This document shows positions 27,011 to 35,920 of a DNA stretch of 64,000 bases, piece after piece. The stretch covers positions 186,001 through 250,000 of the forward strand of contig JBFWZA010000009.1 of NCBI GenBank assembly GCA_050185825.1. The letters run 5' to 3'. Position 1 is the first letter of the stretch. The number at the start of each line of letters is the position of its first letter. Under the pieces are notes generated by a model that worked only from the letters and a program-made list of their open reading frames with translations, ran no database searches and was not told the origin of the DNA. The position numbers and the translations under genes were made by a program. The stretch comes from SZUA-309 sp050185825 (GTDB lineage Bacteria > Pseudomonadota > Gammaproteobacteria > Pseudomonadales > Azotimanducaceae).

Positions 27011-27841
27011 ATGGGCTGCGATCACGTCGAACACTTCCGGGAGCACGGCTACGCCGTGGTGCGGGGTGTATTCCGTCCCGGGGAAGTCCTGGAGATGGCG
27101 GAGGCTTTCGATCGCATCGAGCAGCGGGCGCTGGCGCTCGGCCGGAGCTACCGCGACCGGAACGTTTTCTTCCGGCTCGCCGAGGATCCGGCGCTCGGCA
27201 CCGTGGTGCGCATGGTGCAGTGGCCGGCCTACTTCGACGAGGTGCTCGCCCGTTACCGGACGGACACCCGCCTCGCCCGTCTTCTGGCACCCCTCATCGG
27301 TGAGAACCTGAAGCAGATCATCAACCAGATGCACTGGAAGACGCCGGGCGCCGCCAATGGGGAGTTCGGCTACCACCAGGACATCCGCTCCCGACGGCCG
27401 CGGGACGCCTACGTCGACCCGGCGCGCTTCTACGTGCAGACGGGCATCGCCGTCGACCCGCACAGGGCGGATAACGGCTGCATGACGGTGCTGCCCGGCA
27501 GCCACAGGCTCGGCGAGCTGCGGTTTCACGAAGGGCCAACCCTCGACCGAAGCCTGGATGACGACGACCTGCGTGCCCAGGGACTCGAACCCGACGACAA
27601 GGTCGACCTGCTGCTCGAGCCGGGCGACGTGGCGCTCTGGCACGTGTTTCTCGTTCACGGCTCAGGTCCCAACAGGTCGACATCGGACCGCCGATTTCTG
27701 ATCAATGGCTACGTGGAAGCCGCGCACTGCCGGCGCGGCGAGTGGGCGTTCAGAGAGGGGAAACCCTGTGAGCTTGGTGAGCCGGTGCTGGTTCACTACG
27801 AGGAGCTATACACCAGGCCCGGGCCGTTCTACGTGGATTGA
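27011..27841 (+). CDS. Phytanoyl-CoA dioxygenase (PhyH) family protein
   Basis: A 276-residue Fe(II)/2OG oxygenase. The HxD metal motif is GYHQDIRSRRP near residues 120-130. The distal His is in LWHVFLVHGSGPNRS near 215 and the 2OG Arg follows. The ATG at 27011 has GGAGG six bases upstream. A gap of 81 bases separates it from the sulfotransferase, so it may be part of the same transcript. PhyH proteins hydroxylate lipids and secondary metabolites. Confidence 0.85.
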   Translation: MGCDHVEHFREHGYAVVRGVFRPGEVLEMAEAFDRIEQRALALGRSYRDRNVFFRLAEDPALGTVVRMVQWPAYFDEVLARYRTDTRLARLLAPLIGENLKQIINQMHWKTPGAANGEFGYHQDIRSRRPRDAYVDPARFYVQTGIAVDPHRADNGCMTVLPGSHRLGELRFHEGPTLDRSLDDDDLRAQGLEPDDKVDLLLEPGDVALWHVFLVHGSGPNRSTSDRRFLINGYVEAAHCRRGEWAFREGKPCELGEPVLVHYEELYTRPGPFYVD

Positions 27842-27849
27842 GCGCTGGG

Positions 27850-28293
27850 TCAGAGGTTGTAACTAGAAAGGTGCCCGCTGCGGTCGATTCCGACGATGTA
27901 GGGTGGTGAGTGAGCAGCAGCGTAGCGCCTAAGCCGTGGTAGGGACGCCGCGAGAATCCGTCCGATATCAGCACCTGTTACGTTCTTCGCACGAACGACG
28001 ATGACCATACAGTTGTGACGCTTGATGGCAGATATCTCTGCTGTTCTGTATCGGATGTTCTTGTTCTTGGTGACCGCGAGCCAACCTTTCGAGCCAACCA
28101 GTCGAATCCAGTCCTCGTCGGGTGCATCAATGGGTAGGTGGTCATCGTGGCGTTCGACATTCGCGCCTGCATCGAGCAGAACGTCCGCTACCGCGTGCTT
28201 TCCCAGACTACGGTCCAGTAAGAAGACGACATCATGCGGCTGTTTGGAGTTCGCAGCGGACGGCTTCTTCGATTTCTTCTGCCGGGCGTTCAT
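27850..28293 (-). CDS. PIN-like toxin (VapC45-type)
   Basis: A 147-residue protein. After a basic leader, VVFLLDRSLGKHAVADVLLD opens a PIN-like fold, with acidic residues DDHLPIDAPDEDW and TKNKNIRY typical of the VapC45-type PIN-like domain (DUF5615-related). It would be a ribonuclease toxin. It overlaps the upstream DUF433 gene by about 62 bases. Base composition here is lower in GC than the neighbours, suggesting acquisition. The true start may be slightly downstream. Confidence 0.75.
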   Translation of the reverse strand: MNARQKKSKKPSAANSKQPHDVVFLLDRSLGKHAVADVLLDAGANVERHDDHLPIDAPDEDWIRLVGSKGWLAVTKNKNIRYRTAEISAIKRHNCMVIVVRAKNVTGADIGRILAASLPRLRRYAAAHSPPYIVGIDRSGHLSSYNL

Positions 28294-28921
28294 AGTCCCG
28301 CGCCAGTTCTTCGATCGACTCTCCAGCTTTGTACCGTTCAGCGATTATTTCAGTGGCGAGGCCGGTTCCGGAGATTACTGGGCGTCCAGCGGAGAGCCTG
28401 GGATCGATAACGATAATGGAGGGAGCACTTTCTATACTGCTTCTCGTAAAAGGAAAGAGGCGAACAGGTAATCCTCGCTCGTCCCGCTCGATCCGTTTCA
28501 ATGCGTTCTTCAGGACGTTTCTCATGGCGACCTGGCCATCTTTGCTGATGTTGATCAGGGCGCCAAATTGCTCGACAAACAAATCAAGGCCGTCGGTCTC
28601 GAGCGCTTTACTTAGCAGTGGATGGCGCTTGTCTTTTTGAGATCTCGTATTCCGCTTCAGATAATCGATTGCCGTGCGAACCTTCGGCATCGAGACCCGG
28701 TACTTGCGACGGATTGCCGCTAATACGTGTAACTCGACCAGGTTGAGGAAGGACAGCAGGTTTTCCGAATGCGCTGGCAGCTCGATCAGCGGCTCATAGT
28801 GCTCGCGCCCCAGTGACCAGTACCTGATGGTCGCGATCGGAACGTTGAGATGATGCGCTGCTTCCGCGATTGAATACGCGGGATCGTCCCGGCAGTCCGA
28901 CTTGTATCGCTCATGGGTCAC
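28232..28921 (-). CDS. DUF433 antitoxin with MerR-like N-terminus (VapB45-type)
   Basis: A 229-residue protein. The N-terminus YSIAEAAHHLNVPIATIRYW is a MerR-like helix-turn-helix. The C-terminus (SAGRPVISGTGLATEIIAER, then ESIEELARDYERPAEEIEEA) is a DUF433 domain. This layout matches the VapB45 antitoxin that precedes a VapC45-like PIN toxin, here overlapping at the 3' end. It should bind the toxin and repress the operon. Confidence 0.8.
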   Translation of the reverse strand: MTHERYKSDCRDDPAYSIAEAAHHLNVPIATIRYWSLGREHYEPLIELPAHSENLLSFLNLVELHVLAAIRRKYRVSMPKVRTAIDYLKRNTRSQKDKRHPLLSKALETDGLDLFVEQFGALINISKDGQVAMRNVLKNALKRIERDERGLPVRLFPFTRSSIESAPSIIVIDPRLSAGRPVISGTGLATEIIAERYKAGESIEELARDYERPAEEIEEAVRCELQTAA

Positions 28922-29040
28922 TGCGGCAGGTTTTCCGGATCTGGAATGCCGGAGAATTTAGCACAGTCAGTGGGGCTCTACAGGATGTGGAGACAGAGAA
29001 AAAGCAGTAAGTGCAAGTAAGTGAAAGCCAGGTCTCGAAG

Positions 29041-30759
29041 CTACAGAACACACCCCTCGTGCGCCGACGACACCAGCCGTGCGTACTTGTGCAGCACGGA
29101 ACCCACCGGCACCTTGGCCAGCACGTCCGGCGGCTGCCAGCCCCGCATCCGCTCGGCGATCTCCGTCTCAGCTACGTCCAGCGTGAGCGTGCGATGCGCA
29201 GGATCGATGACGATGGTGTCGCCGTCGCGCACGGCGGCGATCGGTCCGCCGCGGGCGGCTTCCGGCGAGATGTGGCCGATGAGGATGCCGTGGGAGACGC
29301 CGGAGAAGCGGCCGTCGGTGATGAGCGCCACGGAGTCGCCCAGACCTCTACCCTGGAGCTGAATGGTCAGCGCCACCATCTCCGGCATGCCCGGCGCGCC
29401 GACCGGGCCGACGTTCCTCACCACCACCACGTCGCCGGGCACGATCTCTCCCGCGCGGATGGCGTGCATGGCGTCCTGCTCAGCGTCGAACACCCGGGCA
29501 CGGCCGCGGAACTCGCCGTTCTCGAGGGTCTTGCCGGAGAGCTTCAGCACGCAGCTTTCCGGTGCCAGGTTTCCCTTCAGCACGCTGATATGGTTGTTGG
29601 CCGCGGCAATCGGCTTTGCCACCGGGAAGATCACGTCCTGCCGGCCGAGCGCCTCGAGGTCCGGCACCTCGGCCAGGTTCTCGGCCACAGTTCTGCCGGT
29701 CACCGTGAGCGCATCACCGTGCAGCAATCCGGCGGTGAGCAGTTCCTTCATCACCACCGGCACGCCGCCGAGCCGGTGCAGGGTGAGCATGGCGTAGGGG
29801 CCGTGCGGCTGCAGGTTGGTGATCAGCGGTACCCGCTCGCCCACCGCCTGGATGTGCTCGATGGTGAGCGGCACGTCCGCTTCCCGGGCGATGGCGAGCA
29901 GGTGCAGATAGAGGTTGGTGGAGCCACCCATGGCATAGGCGGTGGTGATGGCGTTCTCGAAGGCTTTCAGCGTCATCACGTCGCGGCTCCGGATGCCGGC
30001 GTGCTTGAGCCGGAACACCGCAGCCGCCGTGGCTTCGATCTGAGCCTGCACGTCCTCGTGGATGTCGCTCGCCGCATCTCGGTCCGCCGGATGTGAGGCG
30101 CCGCGTGGCAGCATCATGCCCATGGCCTCGGCGATGGTGCTCATGGTGTTGGCCGTGAACATGGCGCCGCACGTGCCGCTGCCGGGCATCACGTTGGTCT
30201 CGATCTCCTTCAGCTCGATCTCGGAAATCCGGCCGGCCTCGTGGGAGGCGCGGGCTTCCGCATAGTCCATGATGGTGAGATTGGTGCCCTTGGACGCCCA
30301 TGGCTCGAACGTCACGCTGCCCGGCGAGCTGGTGCCCGGATAGAGCACCAGGCCCACCGCATTGGTGCGCGCCAGCGGCATGAGGGCGGCGGCGCCCACC
30401 TTGTCGCAGCCCGAGATCACCACCATGGCGTCCGCATGGTGCGCCCGGTGACCGGTCTCGATGCAGTCGGCGATGAGGTCCCGGGAAGGGAGACTGTAGC
30501 TCGCGTTCGGGGATCCCTGGGTGAGTGCGTCCGACACGGCAGGGGCGCCGACGATGAGACCCTGGCCGCCGTGCCTGCCGAGCGCGTCGATGAGCAGGTC
30601 GGCCACCCGGCGAACCCGGTTGTTGCAGCGGTGGGCATTGGTATACGGGCTCGCCACGGTGATGATGGCGTCCTGCCGGGCCATGCGCTCGGGTTCGAAC
30701 CCGGCGGCTCTGAGCTCCACCCGGTTGTTTCTGAAGTAGCGGGTCTCGTCGTTGGCCAT
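29041..30759 (-). CDS. IlvD/Edd family dehydratase
   Basis: A 572-residue dehydratase. Cluster-ligating cysteines are seen in HRCNNRVRRV (about residue 44), ISGCDKVG (about 115) and GSGTCGAMFTANTM (about 193). The C-terminal DGRFSGVSHGILIGHISPEAA is diagnostic. Members convert dihydroxy acids or sugar acids to 2-keto acids using an Fe-S cluster. The NAHRCNNRV segment is unlike housekeeping IlvD, and no isoleucine/valine genes are near, so a sugar-acid or side-pathway dehydratase is possible. It is divergent from the secreted serine hydrolase gene. Confidence 0.85.
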   Translation of the reverse strand: MANDETRYFRNNRVELRAAGFEPERMARQDAIITVASPYTNAHRCNNRVRRVADLLIDALGRHGGQGLIVGAPAVSDALTQGSPNASYSLPSRDLIADCIETGHRAHHADAMVVISGCDKVGAAALMPLARTNAVGLVLYPGTSSPGSVTFEPWASKGTNLTIMDYAEARASHEAGRISEIELKEIETNVMPGSGTCGAMFTANTMSTIAEAMGMMLPRGASHPADRDAASDIHEDVQAQIEATAAAVFRLKHAGIRSRDVMTLKAFENAITTAYAMGGSTNLYLHLLAIAREADVPLTIEHIQAVGERVPLITNLQPHGPYAMLTLHRLGGVPVVMKELLTAGLLHGDALTVTGRTVAENLAEVPDLEALGRQDVIFPVAKPIAAANNHISVLKGNLAPESCVLKLSGKTLENGEFRGRARVFDAEQDAMHAIRAGEIVPGDVVVVRNVGPVGAPGMPEMVALTIQLQGRGLGDSVALITDGRFSGVSHGILIGHISPEAARGGPIAAVRDGDTIVIDPAHRTLTLDVAETEIAERMRGWQPPDVLAKVPVGSVLHKYARLVSSAHEGCVL

Positions 30760-30842
30760 CGCTTCCGCCCCCGTCCACGGATAGGATGATCACCTTAGCA
30801 GAACGGCAGGGCTGCGAGACGCGGCCGCTTACGAGGAAAGAG

Positions 30843-32114
30843 ATGAGAACTGTCCTGATCGGGTTCGCGCTGTGGCTGGTGTCGGCCGCAGCGCTCGCGG
30901 CGCAGATCGAGGTCGTGCATCCGTCACGCCTGGGCTTCGACGCGGAGCGGTTGAGCCGGCTGCCTGAGACCATGCACGGCATGGTCGATCGCGGAGAGCT
31001 GTCCGGCATTGTGACCCTGGTGGCGCGGGACCGCCGGGTCATCCACTACCAGGCCTACGGCAGCCAGGATCTGGAGTCGGGCCAGCCCATGACGCTGGAC
31101 ACCATCTTCCGCATCTACTCCATGACCAAGCCGATCACCGGCGCGGCCATGATGATCCTCTACGAGCAGGGGAAGTGGCATCCGAGCGACCCCATCGCCA
31201 GGCACATCCCGGAGTTCGCGGATCTCAAGGTGTTTGCCGGCACGAATCCGGACGGCAGCCTGATTCTCGAGGCGCCCGAGCACGCGCCGACCATGGGTGA
31301 GCTCATGTCCCACACGGCGGGCTTCACCTATGGCTTCTTCGGCGATACCGCGGTGGACAAGCTCTATCGGGAGGACAATCCGCTCGGCAAGCCGAACCTG
31401 CAGGCGTTCATCGAGCGGATGGCCAAGCTGCCCCTGCTCTACCAGCCCGGCACGCGCTGGGTGTACAGCGTCGCCGTGGACATCCAGGGTTATCTGGTGG
31501 AGAAGCTCTCCGGCCAGTCGCTGCCCGAATTCATGTCGGAAAACATCTTCCGGCCGCTCGGGATGACGGACACGGCCTTCAACGTCCCGGAAGGCAAGCT
31601 CGGCCGGCTGGCGACCGTCTACGCCTACGATCCAGCCAAGGGGCTGACGCCACGTCCCCACGACGAAAACGTCACCAAGGTGCCGGGACTGGCCTCGGGC
31701 GGCGGTGGGCTCTACTCCACGGCCCATGACTACTTCCGCTTCGCCCAGATGCTCGCTGGCCGGGGAGTGGTGGACGAGGTGCGGATCCTGGCGCCGGCAA
31801 CCGTGGCGCTCATGCGCGCCAATCAGCTCTCCGACGCGGTACTGAACGGCGGCTTCGGCATCGGCTCGCAGCGCATGCGCCCCGGCTACGGCTTCGGCTA
31901 CGACGTGGCCGTGTTCACGGATCCGCACGCCGTCGGCAGCATCACCGGCGAGGGCACCTACCTCTGGGACGGCGCCGCCGGCACCTGGTTCTGGATCGAT
32001 CCGACCAACGACGTGGTGTTCATCGGCATGATCCAGCGGATGCTGGGGCCGGGCGTGATGAACCTTCAGTCCCTGTCGCGCCAGCTCGTGCACCAGGCGC
32101 TGGTGACGCCCTGA
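30843..32114 (+). CDS. Secreted serine hydrolase (class C beta-lactamase/EstB-like)
   Basis: A 423-residue protein with a signal peptide ending near ALAAQ. The catalytic SxxK is SMTK near residue 92 (IYSMTKPITGAAMMILYEQG) and the Tyr motif is in WVYSVAVDIQGYLVEKLSG. The C-terminal FGYDVAVFTDPHAVG and GSITGEGTYLWDGAAGTWFW fit the EstB/beta-lactamase-related esterase family. ATG 30843 follows GAGGAAAGAG. Most members are esterases or peptidases rather than antibiotic resistance enzymes. Confidence 0.88.
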   Translation: MRTVLIGFALWLVSAAALAAQIEVVHPSRLGFDAERLSRLPETMHGMVDRGELSGIVTLVARDRRVIHYQAYGSQDLESGQPMTLDTIFRIYSMTKPITGAAMMILYEQGKWHPSDPIARHIPEFADLKVFAGTNPDGSLILEAPEHAPTMGELMSHTAGFTYGFFGDTAVDKLYREDNPLGKPNLQAFIERMAKLPLLYQPGTRWVYSVAVDIQGYLVEKLSGQSLPEFMSENIFRPLGMTDTAFNVPEGKLGRLATVYAYDPAKGLTPRPHDENVTKVPGLASGGGGLYSTAHDYFRFAQMLAGRGVVDEVRILAPATVALMRANQLSDAVLNGGFGIGSQRMRPGYGFGYDVAVFTDPHAVGSITGEGTYLWDGAAGTWFWIDPTNDVVFIGMIQRMLGPGVMNLQSLSRQLVHQALVTP

Positions 32115-32122
32115 CACGGGCG

Positions 32123-32148
32123 AACCCGGTATGAGGTCATACCGGGTT
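32123..32148. terminator. Bidirectional terminator hairpin
   Basis: AACCCGGTATGA (32123-32134) pairs perfectly with TCATACCGGGTT (32137-32148). It lies between the convergent serine hydrolase and RNA-binding protein genes. The stem is 11-12 bp with almost no loop; no long T-tract follows on either strand. Confidence 0.65.
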
Positions 32149-32171
32149 GCAGGGCTGAGGGCCTTAAGACC

Positions 32172-32435
32172 TCAGGCGTACTGACGGGAGCGGGGCGGCT
32201 TGTCGTTCGCTTCGTTCACCTTCAGCGCTCTGGACTCAATCTGGAATCCATTGAGCTTGGACATGGCCTTCTGGGCATCCGCCCTGTCCATCTCCACGAA
32301 TCCGAATCCGCGCGAGCGTCCGGTTTCGCGATCTGAGACGACTTTGGCAGAGGTGACCGGTCCGCACTCGGCGAACAGCGATTCAAGGGCGCCGTCGGTC
32401 ATGCTCCAGGGAAGGTTGCCTACGTAAAGTTTCAC
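32172..32435 (-). CDS. RRM RNA-binding protein
   Basis: An 87-residue single RRM. RNP2 is LYVGNLPW at residues 3-10 and RNP1 is SRGFGFVEM near 44-52. GTG 32435 is chosen because AGGAGA lies ten bases upstream; the upstream frame has no such signal. A probable promoter (TATAGT at 32627-32632, minus strand) implies a leader of about 185 bases. Long leaders and RRM proteins are both common in cold-inducible genes, so cold control is likely but unproven. Confidence 0.88.
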   Translation of the reverse strand: MKLYVGNLPWSMTDGALESLFAECGPVTSAKVVSDRETGRSRGFGFVEMDRADAQKAMSKLNGFQIESRALKVNEANDKPPRSRQYA

Positions 32436-32768
32436 TATGAAAGTTCTCCTGCTCGACTTGCATCGAGCCAAATTTCGCACCGATTCCCGGCATTCGATCA
32501 GTTGCGGGGGTTTGTTGACCGACGCGGGACGGACGTCGCGCGAGCGGGTGTCAGAATTCGAATGGCCGATGGCGAAAAGAGCTGAGACTCAAGAAGAGAT
32601 CGGGGCAGGGGATTCTTAACGGCGCGACTATACACGCCGGAATCAGGGAAAGCCCGTTCTATTTTTATTTATTTTCGACGGTCCGAAACTTCTGCCGCTG
32701 CCGCCTGCCGACGGCGTATGCTGACTTCCCTTCCATGTAACTGCGGGTGAGACGCACAGCGTCTGCGG
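32436..32768. promoter_or_regulatory. Divergent intergenic region: RRM leader and sigma-factor promoter region
   Basis: This 333-base stretch holds no gene I can support. On the minus strand TATAGT (complement of 32627-32632) with an AT-rich upstream segment around 32659-32675 resembles a promoter with an UP element for the RRM gene. The remaining bases up to 32435 would be a long untranslated leader. On the plus strand, promoter elements for the sigma factor gene must lie between about 32660 and 32760 but no strong match is seen. Confidence 0.5.
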
Positions 32769-34568
32769 ATGAAGCGACCCAACGACGAACGGACTTCCGT
32801 GATGCGGGAGATGATCGCCAGAGGCAGAGAGCGGGGCTACCTGACCTACTCTGAAATCGGTGACATGCTGCCCGTCGACGCCTTTACGGAAGAGCGCGTC
32901 GAAAGCATTGTTCAGACCATCGGCGAGATGGGAATTCGCGTCACGGAAACGCCGCCGGAGGAAGGCGCCGTGATGGCCCAGGTATCCCCGGAAGACGACT
33001 GGGTTGATGAGGACAGCTTCGCTGCCGTTTCCAGCGCAGCGACCGACAGCGCCGTCAGCCTTGATCCGCTGCGGATCTATTTTCGGGAGATGGGCGCGAC
33101 GGCGCTGCTCGATCGGGAGGGCGAGATCGCACTGGCCCGGAGAATCGAGGACGGTACCCGGGAGGTGCTGGCCGCTGCGGCGCAGCTGCCGGGGACGGTG
33201 GAGTACGTGCTCGAGCAGTACGATGCGGCAGACATTGCCGGCGACCTGGCGACGCTGTTTTCCGGCTACCTCGATCCGATGGACGTCGTCCCGGCAGCAC
33301 CTGCATTCGATTCCCGCTCGGAAGGGCCGGCGGACAATGAGGACGGATCAACCGGGCCGGATCCCGTGGAGGCAAAGAAACGTTTCGGCAAGCTGAAACG
33401 GGCACTGAACAGGAGCCGCAAAGCCATAGAAGCCGGCGGAGACCGATCCTCCGCCGTCCGTGAGCTCAAGGATCTTGGCGATACCTTCTGCGCGTTCAAG
33501 CTGACAGCACGTCATCAGAACGAGGTAATGCGACGGGTACGGGAGCCGCTGGACCGAGTTCAGGCGCTCGAAAAGACGATCATGCACACCTGTATCGGTG
33601 AGGCGCGGATGCCGCGCGATCGGTTTCTCGAACGTTACCTCGGTCGGGAGCTTTCCGAGCGGTGGCTGGATCGGGAAATCGGCGAGGGGTTTGCTTACAG
33701 CGCCTCGCTTGGCAGAAACCGATCGAAAATACGGAGCGCACAACGCCGCCTTGGAAGGGTATGTGAGGAAACCGGTTTCGGGGTATCCGATCTGCGGGAG
33801 ATCAGAAAGCGGCTGTCGCTCGGTGAGTCGATGGCGCGTCGCGCCAGGGGAGAGATGGTGGAAGCCAACCTGCGCCTCGTCGTCGCCATTTCCAACAAAT
33901 ACCGCCATAGAGGCCTGTCTCACCCGGACCTGATACAGGAAGGCAACACCGGCCTGATGAAGGCGGTGGACAAGTTCGAGTACCGGCGCGGTTTCAAGTT
34001 TTCTACCTATGCCACCTGGTGGATCCGCCAGTCCATCACCCGTGCCATCGCGGATCAGTCCCGGACCATCCGCGTGCCGGTACACATGACCGAGCTCATC
34101 TACAGGACCACCCGCGCCTCGAGAAGGCTGCTGCAGGAACTCGGCAGGGATCCGACGCCGGAGGAAATCGGCGCGCAGCTCGACCTGCCGGCAAGTCGGG
34201 TGCGCTGGGTTCAGCGTCTCTCTCGCCAGACAGTTTCTCTGGAAACGCCCGTTGGCGAGGATGACGGCGCCACGCTGGGCGATCTCATCGAGGACGAGGC
34301 GATGGATTCTCCGATTCTGGGTATCCAGGAGGCCGGCCTCGCCGACACCGTGCGGCAACTGCTGGACGATCTGCCGGAACGGGAGGCCAAGATCCTGCGC
34401 ATGCGTTTCGGCATCGGCATGCACACCGAGCACACGCTGGAAGAGGTGGGTCTGCAGTTCCAGGTGACGCGTGAGCGGATCCGTCAGATTCAGGAAAAGG
34501 CGTTGAAGAAGCTCCGGGTGAGTGGCAATTCGGAGCGGCTTGCGGCGTACTTCGACGCTCTGGACTAG
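32769..34568 (+). CDS. RpoD-like sigma-70 factor, divergent paralogue
   Basis: A 599-residue group 1/2-type sigma factor. Region 1.1-like sequence is at the N-terminus (MREMIARGRERGYLTYSEIG), region 1.2 near 97-130 and a non-conserved region near 130-350. Region 2 follows (NLRLVVAISNKYRHRGLSHP, then YATWWIRQSITRAIADQSRT), and region 4.2 (HTLEEVGLQFQVTRERIRQI near 555-575). Compared with gammaproteobacterial RpoD, region 3 (TELIYRTTRASRRLLQELG) and the linker (GEDDGATLGDLIEDEAMDS) are clearly diverged. The -35-recognising helix VTRERIRQI is kept. It is not next to rpsU or dnaG, the usual rpoD neighbours, so it is probably an accessory paralogue. Confidence 0.85.
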   Translation: MKRPNDERTSVMREMIARGRERGYLTYSEIGDMLPVDAFTEERVESIVQTIGEMGIRVTETPPEEGAVMAQVSPEDDWVDEDSFAAVSSAATDSAVSLDPLRIYFREMGATALLDREGEIALARRIEDGTREVLAAAAQLPGTVEYVLEQYDAADIAGDLATLFSGYLDPMDVVPAAPAFDSRSEGPADNEDGSTGPDPVEAKKRFGKLKRALNRSRKAIEAGGDRSSAVRELKDLGDTFCAFKLTARHQNEVMRRVREPLDRVQALEKTIMHTCIGEARMPRDRFLERYLGRELSERWLDREIGEGFAYSASLGRNRSKIRSAQRRLGRVCEETGFGVSDLREIRKRLSLGESMARRARGEMVEANLRLVVAISNKYRHRGLSHPDLIQEGNTGLMKAVDKFEYRRGFKFSTYATWWIRQSITRAIADQSRTIRVPVHMTELIYRTTRASRRLLQELGRDPTPEEIGAQLDLPASRVRWVQRLSRQTVSLETPVGEDDGATLGDLIEDEAMDSPILGIQEAGLADTVRQLLDDLPEREAKILRMRFGIGMHTEHTLEEVGLQFQVTRERIRQIQEKALKKLRVSGNSERLAAYFDALD

Positions 34569-34650
34569 AAGCCGATTCGTCTCCGCCGCTGTTTGGCACT
34601 CTTTCGGAGAGGACGTACACTGCCTCGGCAGTCGACGGGGAGGAAGGAAG

Positions 34651-35913
34651 ATGTCCGGGCCGCTTTCGGGTCTGCGCGTCGTGGAGCTCGCCGTAGCCAT
34701 CCAGGGGCCGGCCGCAGGTCTGCACTTCGCCAACATGGGCGCCGATGTTGTCAAGGTGGAGCCGCCGGCCGGGGACGCCAGCCGCTACGGCAAGGGCGTA
34801 AACAATCCTTATGGCCTCGAGGTGCCGGGCTCCCAGTACATTGCCATGAACAAGGGCAAGCGCTCGGTCACTCTGGACGTGCACACGCCGCTCGGTCAGG
34901 AAGCCATGCACCGGCTGCTCGCCACGGCGGACGTCTTTCTCACCAACTACCGCGCCTCGGCGCTCACCCGCATGGGTCTCGATCTCAACGAGCTGGTGGC
35001 GCGTTACCCGCAGCTGGTGGTGGGTCATGCCAATGGTTTCGGCCCCCGGGGCGACGAGGCGGACAAGGCCATGCTGGACGGCGCCGCCCAGGCACGCGGC
35101 GGGCTGGTGAGCCTCACCGGCATGCCGGGGGAAGCACCCGTGGTGCCCGGTGCGGCGGTGGCCGATCATGCCGGCGCCATGCAGCTCGCGCTCGGCATCA
35201 CCACGGCGCTCGTCGCGCGCGCGACCACCGGTCGCGGCCAGCTCGTGGAGACCTCGTCGCTCGGCGGCCAGCTCTGGCTGCAGATGTGGGAGCTGCAGCA
35301 CTCGGCGCTCACCGGCGTGCCGCTTTCCCGCGAGGGCCGCCACCACCCGAACATCCGCAGCCAGTACGGTATCTACGAGTCTGCCGATGGGCAGCACCTG
35401 ATGTTCGTCACGGCGCAGACGGAGGAAGCCTGGTCGAACTTCTGGATCTTTCTGGAGCGTCCGGACGTGCTGCTGCTCGACGCCTGGAGCTCGCCGGCCA
35501 AGCGCCTCGGTTTCGATGGTTCGCTCGAGGGTCTCGCGGAGATCCGCGCCCACATGCGCGACGCCATCGGCTCGAAGACCATGGCCGAGCTCGAGTCGTT
35601 CCTTTATACGCAGCCGGAGATCATCTGGGAGCGGGTCCGCGGCCATGCGGACGTGCTCACGGATCCCCAGAACCTCGCCAACGGCTACATCACGGAAATG
35701 GAGATGCCAGTGGCCGGCAGCGTGAAGACCACGGGTGCGCTCATGCACTTCTCGCACACCGAGCCTCCCGGCGCCCGCCCGCCGCCGGTGCTCGCAGCGG
35801 ATACGGAAGCTGTGCTCGCCGAGCTCGGGTTCAGCGACGAGGAGGCGCGCTCGGTGCTCGACCATGCTGAGAACGTGCGCAACGAGCTGCTGGCCCTGCT
35901 GCTGCAGAACTGA
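34651..35913 (+). CDS. CaiB/BaiF family CoA transferase
   Basis: A 420-residue type III CoA transferase. Typical segments are LSGLRVVELAVAIQGPAAG, ANMGADVVKVEPPAGDASR, VTLDVHTPLGQEAMHRLL and TGRGQLVETSSLGGQLWL. The catalytic Asp is likely in DKAMLDGAAQARGGLVSLTG. It moves CoA between carboxylic acids, a common activating step before beta-oxidation. ATG 34651 follows GGGGAGGAAGGA. The convergent cation-exchanger-like gene ends seven bases away. Confidence 0.9.
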   Translation: MSGPLSGLRVVELAVAIQGPAAGLHFANMGADVVKVEPPAGDASRYGKGVNNPYGLEVPGSQYIAMNKGKRSVTLDVHTPLGQEAMHRLLATADVFLTNYRASALTRMGLDLNELVARYPQLVVGHANGFGPRGDEADKAMLDGAAQARGGLVSLTGMPGEAPVVPGAAVADHAGAMQLALGITTALVARATTGRGQLVETSSLGGQLWLQMWELQHSALTGVPLSREGRHHPNIRSQYGIYESADGQHLMFVTAQTEEAWSNFWIFLERPDVLLLDAWSSPAKRLGFDGSLEGLAEIRAHMRDAIGSKTMAELESFLYTQPEIIWERVRGHADVLTDPQNLANGYITEMEMPVAGSVKTTGALMHFSHTEPPGARPPPVLAADTEAVLAELGFSDEEARSVLDHAENVRNELLALLLQN

Positions 35914-35920
35914 GCGCCGT

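Noticed and set aside
29041..30759. Calling this gene housekeeping ilvD
   Set aside because: Family membership is clear but the first Cys segment is atypical and no branched-chain amino acid genes are near.
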